DNA of 64,000 nt from Limnomonas spitsbergensis (taxonomy: Eukaryota; Chlorophyta; Chlorophyceae; Chlamydomonadales): NCBI GenBank assembly GCA_037349105.1, contig JAYJMM010000090.1:1104001-1168000 (forward strand), in the 5' to 3' direction. The notes below the pieces were generated by a model, which worked only from the letters and a program-made list of their open reading frames with translations, was not told where the DNA came from and did not search any database. The position numbers and the translations under genes were made by a program. This document shows positions 20,699 through 32,500 of the stretch, one piece after another (the first letter of the stretch is position 1; every line of letters starts with the position of its first letter).

Positions 20699-23600
20699 AT
20701 GGATGCCGACGTGGCGATTGAAAAGATCCTGGGGGCGGACAGGCTGGTCGTGACGGGCACCGGCTTCGGAACAGCTGAACGCGATGAGCTGAAGAAAGCC
20801 GTGGCCAGACTGGGAGCTCGATATCTGCCAGAGCTGGTGCATAGCAGCACATCTCCTCGCTTTCACACCACGCACCTGGTGTGTAAGACGCTGCTCGACG
20901 CGTTTGGAATGCCAAAGTACACCAAGTGAGTGCGGCAGCGCTGGGTGCGGAGCAGCATCCAAACTGTCCTGCGGTACGGTGAGCAGCATGCAGCCCTGGA
21001 GACGCTAATAAGATCCGAGGTGAATTTCGAAACCGTGATAAGTTGGAAGGCACCTGAAGGGCAGTCATGACAGTGCAAAGACAGGGCCGTAAGCTGGGCA
21101 GACGAGCCATGCAGTCAACACATGCGGTCAATGCAAACAGGGCCGGGCAGCTTTGCTTCTGCCGCTACCTTTCTAGGCCACTCTTTAGTTCAGTTCAAGC
21201 CAGGCCAATTCTGGCATGCCTTTGGGCAGCAAGCATGGAGCTGACGGGGCACAAACCTTGACCGGCTCACTGCCGGTGGCCCAAGCAGCAGGGCATGCCG
21301 CACCAGGCCCCTGCCATGATGTTCCTAAACTGCAGCAGAAGCACCCTATAGTTAACACTGGTGCAGGCATGCCCCATTGCTGGACCCTGGGAGGGACAGG
21401 CCCATGGTGGCCAAGCAGTGGCTCATGCAGCAGGCCATGCTGTACCATGCTGCACATGCAGCGGGCCATGCTGTACCAGGCCCCTCATGCAGCGTTTCAG
21501 ACTGCAATTTGTTTAGTTTTTGCTGAAGAATTGTCTGGCCTTCCTCATCAGGAAAGTTGTTAAGGCATGAGGGATACATAAAAAAAAGAATTGTCGATTG
21601 CCAGTGCCACTTTCCCTTCGGGCATCAATAATGATTGTCGACGTTTTTTGACCCTAAGGACAGCGTTGAGTTAAATAACAAATTCATACCCGAGGGAAGT
21701 CATTTCAAACCCGCGGTAGCTGGACTGTAGCTGAATTATAGCTGAACCATAGCTGATTAGCTGAACCATAGCTGAAGCTGAACCGTAGCTGAACTGTACC
21801 TGAACTGTAGCTGTAACCGTAGCTCAACTGTAGCTGAACCGCAGCTGAAACACCCGAAATAAAACATCGTGTTCCATTGCAGGGCGCTGGAATGGGGCTT
21901 GCCGGTAGTGACCCAACAGTGGCTGCTCGACAGCCTCGAAAAGGGACAGCTGCTCGACCTCCACCCATACAAGACCGACCGACTGCACTCGCCCAGCCTC
22001 ATCCTCTCTCAGGACGCTCACAGCAGCAACAGCATGCAGCTGCAGCAGTGGAAGCAGGGTCAGGGATCGGAGCACGCGTCAAATAGCGGCATGCAGCAGA
22101 AGCATGACAAGCTGGGATGCTTCCCGGCGGCAAACCGTGAAGACACGGACCGGCAGATGCTCTCGGACATTGGGAACCGGCCGCATGCCGTCCACCGATC
22201 CCACTCTCTGAAACACCAGCCTCGTGACCCTAGAGATGAACATCTGAGGCCGCCGCTGCCGTATCATCATCAACAGCAGCAGCAGCAGCAACGGTGGTCG
22301 CTGCCGCCGCCGCCGCTGCAGCAGCTGCGGCCACCGCCGCCACCACAGCCACAGCAGCTGCATGCCTGCCCAGGCAGTGCCACCACTAGTGTCAGTGGTA
22401 CCTCACAGGTAAGCCTCAGCTGCATGCTGACTCAGCAACAGCAGCCGCGCCAGCCGAGATCCACACTTGTTTACACTTCTTCGGCTTCGGAATTCAGCTT
22501 CTGCCTGCCCCAGCAGCAGCCTTCAGGCGGCGGGCGCAGCGGTGCGTCAACGCCCGGGCTTCCGTTCACTTTGCAGGCAGCGGCAGCTGACGGGGCGCCG
22601 CAGGCCCACGGCAGGCCCTGGGCTGTCAGTGGCCACCCCAAAAGATGCGGAGCGCCGGGGTGGGGTGAGGCAGACGGCGGCGGCAATAACGATGCCCGGC
22701 GGACCCCTCAGTCGACATCCTCGCGTTGCGTATCGGTGTCTCCGCTGCCGGACGGCTACGAGATCTCGAACTTGCCCGACCTGGACGGCTTCTTCGGCGG
22801 TGCCGCCGCCACCGCCAGCACGCGGCCAACAGGTGGTGCCTCCTTCGCCAGGCTGGCATCTGGGCCCGCGGACATGTCCGATGGGGAGGAGGAGGATGAC
22901 CTGATAATACCTGGTGAGGATCCTGGAGGTTGGGAAATGAATACCGTAACAAGAAATAATAGAATAACGGTACGCCCCGAGGCGTGGATTAAGGAAGCCA
23001 CCTATTTGGCCGGAGCACTAGATAAGGATCCAGGGGATTGGGAAATACCGTATATTTGATTAGCCTACCCTACGGTAGGGCATCAAAAAATGATCTCTTT
23101 TATTGCCCTGCCCTCAGGGTAACCTGTCAAAGAAAAATCTGAATTCCCGTCTAGAAACTGTCATCTACAATCGATAATTAGTAAATCCATCAACCCCAAA
23201 CGACGTTAATTATGAGGGAAGGCAAAGCAATTATACAGTAAATAACTATCAATTATACGGTAATAACTAAAAATAATAAAATAACGATGCGCCCTGAGGC
23301 GTGGATTAAGAAAGCCACCCGTTTGGTCGTAGCACTAGATGAAGTACCATAAGGAGGTACCATGAGGAGGGAGGAGGGAAACTGAGGAGCAGGGGCTAAG
23401 CAACCACGGCATGCAAATTTGAACTCGCATGTTCTGACAAGGAGGAAGAGGAGGAGGACTTAATCATACCGAGTGTGTTGTTCCAGGAGGCGTGACCGTA
23501 CATTTATATTGTCGTCCCTCGGGTTGAATTGATTGATGGTTATAGGGGGAATTAAGGACTAGGGGCCCAACAATCACGACAGGCAAATTTCAACTCGCAT

Positions 23601-26521
23601 GTTCTGACGAGGGGGAGGAGGAGGAGGAGGAGGAGGCGGAGGAGGACTTGATCATACCAAGTTAGTGGTTCCTGGAGGCTTTGCACGTAGATATGAATTG
23701 CCTGCCCTCCGGGATGACTCCATTTTTCATTTAATGCTCCCCTTCTTAATCCTAGACCCTAAACCCAAAAAATTGTCAGTAACTCGTGCATTCCGACTGC
23801 ACCTGGCTCTAGTCTGACCATCCAGAATTGGTGTGTCCATGAATCCCTCAGCCCTTAACCCTCACCCCTAAACCCTCACCCCTAAACCCTCACCCCTAAA
23901 CCCTCACCCCTAAACCCTCACCCCTAAACCCTCACCCCTAAACCCTCACCCCTAAACCCTCACCCCTAAACCCTAAACCCTCACCCCTAAACCCTCACCC
24001 CTAAACAACATAAATTAAGAGGGAAGGCATGGTCTAATATACTGTAGAGAAAACCAAGCACTAGAAGCCTAACAACCACGACTGTCGAATTTCAGCTCGC
24101 ATGCCCCAGCCCAGACGGCTACATACTGATATACGGTACCACTAATATAACCCTGCAGGTTTTAACCCTAAACCCTCGGCCTTATAACCTGATCCCACCG
24201 GATGAGGTCATGAGGAGCCAGGTGGTTTAGGGTATAGGCCAAGATGTGCAGCGCTCATGGAACAGGAGCCACAACTAGTCACCAGCTAAAGCTGTAAATG
24301 TCCCTTGCTCTTGCAGCTGTCAATGTCCGTTGCCCCAAAACCCTCAAAGGCTGTCAATGTCCTTTGTCCTCCCTCATAATTAACGTTGTTTGAAGGCTCT
24401 GCCTCTTCCCCATATCTTTTCTTCCTCTGGGATGAGCAAGTCTGTCTCTTTCAGGGCTGAAGACCCACCTCCTGGACCCTGGATAGCCCCCCCTTCAAAA
24501 AATGCCCGTTCTAGCTGGCCAGGTCACGATCTCCGACATTGGCCCCCCCCCCCCCCGGTGCTTGAATGGTTTTAGTCCGCCATTCCTTTCCCTGCTGATG
24601 ATGCATGGGCCCTCCTCTCACCGCCACGCTGGCGATTGAAGAGTCCTGTGGCAGTACTGCAGCAGTACCACTGCAGGGCCCTCCTGATTCGATTTGTTGC
24701 TGCTGATGCATGGACCTAGTTTCGATGCTGATGTTGCATGGGCCCTCCTCTCACCGCCACGCAGGCACGCAGGCGATTGAGGAGGAATTTGACGACCAGG
24801 CCTCCAGCCCTCAGAGCCTGGTCACCTACCTACGTACCAGGTGAGGTCCGTTAAAGTGTCATTTTAGTGTGGAACTACCTTGTAAAGTGTGAACCATTTA
24901 CTTTGACGACCAGGCCTCCAATCCCCAGAGCCTGGTCGCCTACTTACGTACCAGGTGAGGTATGTTAAAGTGTTATGTAAGTGTGGAACTATCTTATGAA
25001 GTGTGAACCATTTACTTTGACGACCAGGCCTCCAGTCCCCAGAGCCTGGTCGCCTACTTACGTACCAGGTGAGGTATGTTAAAGTGGTATCTAAGTTTGG
25101 AACTATCTTATTAAGTGTAAACCATCACTTTGATGACCAGGCCCCAGAGCCTGGTCACCTACCTACACACCAGGTGAGAACCATGAAAAGTGTAATTTAA
25201 GTGTAAGCCATCACTTGTACTTTTGCCCTGGCCTTAAGCTCTTGGCAGTACAATCCGGCGAAACCTGTGTCGTACTGTGATACCTTGACAGTAAAACCAG
25301 GCTAAGCCTGTGCCCTATCATGATTCCCCCTGATGATACCTTGCTTCAGGACCAGTGCTGTCGGTTTTGATTATGGTCCTCAACATGGCTGAATTACGCA
25401 GCTGAGTTTCAGCCACCGCCATTTTAAGGCAAATTCATCTACTTCGATCAGTAAGGGACTGTAATGAATTGCACGCTTGTACATTACAGCGCAATTGCAC
25501 AGCACTGTTTATGTCCGTACCTACCCCCACAACGGATTTTGCCGCCTCTCCTTCTTCCTGCTTTCAGGCTCACGATAGAAGCGCCTTCGGCATCTGCAGC
25601 AGAGAGCCGCCGCCAGCCGCCGTCGCCACCGCCGCCAGCAGGTTCCGGAGCCAGAGGCGGGCAGGCAGAGCAGGAACAGGTTCGGCAACGACGCAGTCAG
25701 GTTCCTGATCAGGCTGGCCCGGCTGGTCTGACAGATCCAACAGATCCAACAGATCTGACAGATCCAGCAGATCCGGTAGATCAGGCATCGCCGTCGCCAA
25801 TGGCGATCTCTCCCGCACCGGGTCCTGGCTTCCGGCCCCTCGGCCATGGCCAGCAGCTGCGGCAGCCGTTTGCTTCCTCGCCTGCTGCAGACGAGGACAC
25901 GGACGAAACGATGGCCTCGCCAACGAATTCTGACGGCACGGCTGGCTGCCAAGGCCCTGGAGAACCGCGGCAGCACTCGGCTGCAGCTGCTGCTGCTCCA
26001 GCTGCTGCTCCAGCTGCTGCTCCAGCTGCTCACAGCATGGCTAGATGCCGAGGACCTGAAGCTGCCACCGCTGCTGCGCTTGCTCCTGCTGCTACTCGGC
26101 AATGGGAGCTTCCTGCTGATCCCCACAGTGACATGATGGATTTTGGCTCCCCGTTGCCTTGCAGCCAACCCAGCAGCAGCGACGACGACGACGACAACGA
26201 ACAGGAGGGGATGAGAATCTGCCGCGGGATACGAACCGCCCATGGCATCAGCGGTGGGGGGCGCTCCGGGGACTTGATGGCGGGGGCTCCTCCCCTGGCC
26301 CTTGGATCCATACTGCCTTGCAGCCAGCCCAGCAGCGAAGAAGAGGAGGAGATGGGCATCGGCCGGCACATGGAAACCAGCAATATAATCGCAGCTTCTG
26401 CTACTGCTACTGTTGCTGCTGTTGGCAGCGGTGTTGAGGTCGCTGCAGCCTCCATGGCGACAGCCCAACCAGGCATCCTCAGTCAGGAACAACAGCAGCG
26501 GGAACCTGTTGGTGGTGGTGG

Positions 26522-26556
<35 letters not shown>

Positions 26557-29500
26557 AGGCTGAGGCTGGGGCTGGGGCTGGTGCAGCTGGTTTTGGTGGC
26601 CCTTCTCCTGCTGCTGCTGGGACGGGTGCTGGTCCTGCTGCGGCTGCCCCCTCCTCTCGAGCACCGGTCCGCCTCCCGCCTGACGGACCTCTCAACAGGT
26701 GGGTCACGGCCGAGTCTTGGTCACGGAAGTGGAGTCCGTGGTCACGTTGACGTTGGATAGGAAGGAAGGAAGGAAGGAAGAAAGAAAGGAAGGAAGAAAA
26801 ACAGAAAGATGGGAAGAAAGAAAGCTACGCCCTGCAGGGACGTGAGGGTTGAGGAAACAGGAACCTCGGCATGGGCCAAAGCCACGTCCGTGCTGTTACC
26901 ATTTGACGTTAAAGACTTGAGTTGACGGCCCCTCCAACAGAAGGTCCGTCGACTCTGGACCCTAGACACTGAGCACCCAAACCTGATCTCTGACCCTGGA
27001 CTTCCTAACCCTAAACCTTCACACGAACACTTGACCTAGATGTCCCGCTCAGCGGGCCTGTCGCGGATGAACTCGTAACCCTGATCAATGGACACTGGGA
27101 AATTGAGTTGACGGCCCCTCTGACAGGAAGCGAGCCTACACCATTGTGGCACAATCCGGCTCAACTGTGCAGTTCCCAGCTAACACCAAACAATGTGGCA
27201 TTTTTCAGTTGCGTCAAGGCTGAGCTCAAGCAATCAACACTGAAGCCTAGACCCTATTCACTCCTCTGTTCACTCCTCTGTTCACTCCTCTGTTCACTCC
27301 TCTATTCACTCCTCTATTCACTCCTCTATTCACTCCTCTGTTTATGTATCTATTTATCCTGCAAGCTTAAGGTCAGGTCACTTAACATGACGGCCTTTTC
27401 ATCAGGTATGTCAAGGCTGAGTCATTAAAACACCACTGCTTATTATTTTCGTGACTCAGCTACATGTCAGCTACACTCCAGCCCCTGGCCAGAGGCCCCG
27501 TTTGTGGCCAGACATGGTACTTTGGCCACCACTCATAGGCCAGTCCAGGTTTTGTCCCAATCGGGCCTTTGGCGGCGCGGGGCGCCCTCTTCAAGGTGGC
27601 CTTGTAGCCGAAAGAAAAAGCAAAGATGAACACAGAAGCCTAAACCCTAATCGACCTAGGCCACATCCTGGAATCTGATCACAGAGCACTAAACTGTATG
27701 TTTTCCATGAGGTTCGTCAAGGCTGAGCCTGGCAGCAGCAGCGACGGCGGCAGCGGCTCAACAGGTTTTCATGGGGCCCCCGGTCGCGGCCAGGCCCGAT
27801 CTGCCGGCGCCGCGGCCCGATCCGCTTCGGCAACCGCCCGTCCAGCTCCAGCCGTCTCAAGACAGGATATGCCTGCAGCAGGGGCCAGCGGATCTCTTTT
27901 AACGTCCAGGTCCGTTCGCATTAAACCCGACCCCGATGGCCCTCCCGCTGCTGCTGCGTCTGGCAGGCCCGGTTCCGCTGCTGCTGCTTCTGGCAGGCCC
28001 GCAGTATCTGTATCTGGCAGGCCCACTGTTCCTGCGTTGGGCAAGCTCGGCCCTGCTGCTACGCCCGCGACGGCGGAGGCGGCTGCACCCACGCCGAGGT
28101 TTAAGCTGCTGGGATCGAGCAGGAGCTGCCGGGACGCCGCTGCGGCGGCTGCGGCCGAGGAGGAGGACGCCATTCTGGAGGACAGCAGCAGCGAAGAGGA
28201 AGAGGAAGGGGAGGAGGAGGCAGGCTTCGACTTGCTGTCAGGCGGATCCGCGTCCAGATCTGGAAATGCAGATCCGGCCGCTGCTCATGTCATGGGATCT
28301 CATAGGGGCAGCGGAAGCAGCAGCGAAGGCAAGCATGGTCAGGCGGCGGTGGCGGCGCGCAGCGCCGCAGCCGCCGCCAGCGATCCGCCGGCAGGCCCAT
28401 CTGCCTTGGGGAGAAGTGAGCCAGCGGCAGCAGATGTTGGGAGTGGGGCAGACCCAAGAGGCATCATCAAGGTCGAGGCAGGGAGCGAGGTCGAGACCGC
28501 AGGTCCGGCGCGGCAGCCGTCGGCAAAAGCCGCGGCATCGCGTGCCGCTCGAGGCGGCGTCCATGCGGATGGGTGGGATTCCGAGGCGGGCGGCTGCCGC
28601 TTCCAGCCGGAGGGGGAGGGGGGCTTAGCGGTGCTGCCCGGCAGCCCTGTGGCGGTCCTGGGCCAGCTGCTGGAGGAGGCCGGCACGACTTGGCAGCAAT
28701 TGGAGCACCGGCAGCGAGGGCAAGGGTCCTCTGTTGAGGTCGAGGTGTTGAAGGAGCTGGGGAGGTGTGTATACGGGGGGGGGGAGGAGGGGGGGGGGAG
28801 GTGTGTGTAGGGGGGGGGGGGAGGGTCGTGGAGCCATATCACAGCACACCATATTAGTATATTACGCTATCGTATCACGCCATAGCGTCATGCCATATTA
28901 TACTAAACCAGATCATGTCACATCATATTACACCACCGGGTGTTGTCACACCATAATATAATACCATCGTATATTTGTATGTCACAGTGTCACACCATAT
29001 TACACTACCGGATCATGTCACACCATATTACACTACCGGATCATGTCACACCATATTACACTACCAGATCATGTCACACCATATAACACTTCTGCATCAT
29101 GTCATCCAACATTATTCTACCGTAACAATGACCATGTCACACCATATTACACTGCCACATCAAGCCACACCATATTACACAACCATACCATGTCACACCA
29201 TATTACACAACCATACCATGTCACACCATATTACACAACCATACCATGTCACACCATATGAGCATGTGACATTTCCATATTATGTCACCTTTGATCAATC
29301 CCACGACTGATGTGAAAGAATTCCGTAAGACAGGCCTCCCAGGAACCACACGACAAAGAAGAAGTGGCTAATGATGGCGTACCTTAATAAGGCCTTCTTA
29401 ATGCTTCAATGACCCATGCTTGCACTATTTGTCTTAATGAATTATGGATGGCAGGCCCCCTATGAGCAGCACAGCGAGGGAGTGGCACCATCTGTTGAGC

Positions 29501-32500
29501 AATAAGGGCCCTGGGGTCTGGAAGGCATGCCCTTAAGACAATTTTTAAGATCCAAAGACCAATCCTCACACTGATTTGTCTTAATGAATTTTGGAATACA
29601 GGCCTCCCAGGAGCAGCACGGCGAGGGAGTGGCACCGGTTGTCAGGCTATAAGGGCTTTGCCTTTGCTGAGCAACTGAAGGTAGGCTGAGAAAACATGCA
29701 AGGGCAGGAAATAGCGAGGGAAACGCCAAGGAATCCTCTGGAAGAAATCTTTGCAATTCTGGCAAAAATCAGCAGGCTGAAACCAGCGGGCCGAAATCAG
29801 CAGGCCGAAACCCTACATCTGGCAGGCTGAAACCCTGCGCCCTAAACCCTACATCTGGCAGGCTGAAACCCTCTGCCCTAAACCTTACATCTGGCAGGCT
29901 GAAATCCTCTGCCCTAAACCCTACATCTGGCAGGCTGAAACCCTCTGCCCTAAACCCTACATCTGGCAGGCTGAAACCCTCTGCCCTAACCCTACATCTG
30001 GCAGGCTGAAACCCTCTGCCTTAAACCCTACATCTGGCAGGCTGAAACCGTGTGCCCTAAACCCTACATCTGACAGGCTGAAACCCTCTGCCCTAAACCC
30101 TTCATCTGGCAGGCTGAAACCCTCTGCCCTAAACCCAACATTTGGCAGGCTGAAACCCTCTGCCCTAAACCCAACATCTGGCAGGCTGAAACCTCTGCCC
30201 TAACCCTACATCTGACAGGCTGAAAACCTCTGCCCTAAACCCTACATCTGGCTGGCTGAAACCCTCTGCCCTAACCCTACATCTGGCAGGCTGAAACCCT
30301 CTGCCCTAAACCCTACATCTGGCAGGCTGAAACCGTGTGCCCTAAGCCCTACATCTAGCAGGCTGAAACCCTCTGCCCTAAACCCTACATCTGGCAGGCT
30401 GAAACATTGTGCCATAAACCCTACATCTGGCAGGCTGAAACCCTGTGCCATAAACCCTGCATCAGGCAGGCTGAAACCCTGTGCCATAAACCCTACATCT
30501 GGCAGGCTGAAACCCTCTACCCTAACCCTACATCTGGCAGGCTGAAACCCTGTGCCCTAAACCCTACATCTGGCAGGCTAAAACCCTCTGCCCTGAACCC
30601 TACATCTGGCAGGCTGAAACCTTGTGCCAGAAACCCTACATCTGGCAGGCTGAAACCCTGTGCCCTAAACCCTGCTTCAGGCAGGCTGAAACCCTCTGCC
30701 CTAAACCCTACATCTGGCAGGCTGAAACCCTGTGCCCTAAACCCTACATCTGGCAGGCTGAAACCCTCTGCCCTAAACCCTACATCAGGCAGGCTGAAAC
30801 CCTCTGCCCTAAACCCTACATCTGGCAGGCTGAAACCCTGTGCCCTGAACCCTTCATCTGGCAGGCTGAAACCCTCTGCCCTAAACCCTACATCTGGCAG
30901 GCTGAAACTCTCTGCCCCAAACCCTTCATCTGGCAGGCTGAAACCCTCTGCCCTAAACCCTACATTTGGCAGGCTGAAACCTTGTGCCAGAAACCCTACA
31001 TCTGGCAGGCTGAAACCCTCTGTACTAACCCTACATCTGGCAGGCTGAAACCCTGCTCCCTAAACCCTACATCCGGCAGGACGAAAGCCCTGATGCTGAA
31101 CCCGGCATTTAACCCTAAACTCTCAACCCGGTTGAAACCCTACAAAACCCCTTAACCATAAGAAGGGACATTGAAGACTCGACCAGGTCGAGACCCTTAA
31201 CCAGGCAAGAAAACTGTGCGCCTCAAGAACCGTGCTGCTGTGCGGCCAGTTCCACCCTATTGTTTGTAAAGGAAAGATATTCAGGGTTTCCACCTGTGCA
31301 CACATCCCAGAGGAAGGAAAGAGGTCAGGAAGATGCAGACAGAGCCCCCATCACACTCATGCCAACCACCTGCCATCTTGTACAAAGGGCTTAGGGTTTA
31401 GGGTTTTGTATGCAGACCACCAAGCAGGCTACAGGCAAACAAATAGCCTTGTTTAGGGTTCGGGGTTTTAGGGTTTTGTAAGCACACCAACCAGCAGGCT
31501 TTATGCAAACAAATGGCCAATGCAATTGATGCTGGACATCATGAAAAGCGCATGTTTTAATTCAGTTAAAACGAACCCTAACCTTTGTCACCCCATAATT
31601 ATTGAACACATGCTTCAAATCACCCTTTCCTGTGCAGCTCGTACCGTATCGCTGAACATCGTCGTCATGCGTCAGCAGCGCTCTCTGCGCCACACCCACC
31701 CAGGCCACCCACAAACATAGAGCTGATGAATTGGCGCTGAAGATGTGCCTCAAATCACACTTGCCTGTGCAGCTCGTTTCGCTGGACGTCACGCTCATGT
31801 GCAAGGAGCGCTCCAAGCGCACCACCTGCGCTCTCGTCATGCTGCCCGGTCCTGGCCGTCAGCAGCGGGCCGCAGCCAGGGCGGAGGCGCAGCAGCTGTC
31901 CAGCCCGGGGACTGTGGTAGTGGCCGAGCCGTTCACGGCGTACCAGAAAGATGGTACGTGGGCTGGGTTAGGGGACAGGGTTCAGAGGTTTGATCCTAGG
32001 ACATCCTAGATCCAAGGATATCCTAGATCCTAGGACACCCTAGGTCTAAGGACATCCTAGCTACCAGAGCCTCCCTGATGGTGGGTGTGATGGGCTGGTT
32101 TAGGGTTCAGGGGTTCGATCCTAACATATCCTAGATCGAAGGGCATCCTAGATCCCAGCGTCTCCCAGGTGGTGGGTGTGATGGACTGAGTTAGGGTTCA
32201 GGGTTTGCCAGGATGGCTCGCTACTGGAGATGTTGGTTCATCCAGAGGCACCCCATGAGGTCGTAGATCCAAGGACATACTACAGCATAGGGCATACTAG
32301 ATCCTTAATAGATCTAGGGGCATACTAGATCCCAGGACATCATTGATCCCAGGACATCCTAGATCCTAGGACATCCTAGATCCAAGGACATCCTAGATCC
32401 CAGGAGATTCAAGATCCAAGGACATCTTAGATCCTAGGACGTCCTAGATCCAAGGACATCCTAGATCCCAAATGATTCTAGATTCTAAGGCATCTTAGAT

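Noticed and set aside
23855..24005. True telomere or chromosome end
   Set aside because: Short interstitial CCCTAAA-containing array inside a gene with unique sequence on both sides.
29775..31090. CRISPR-like regular 36-bp repeats
   Set aside because: No unique spacers, the whole unit repeats, no cas genes, and the host is a eukaryote.
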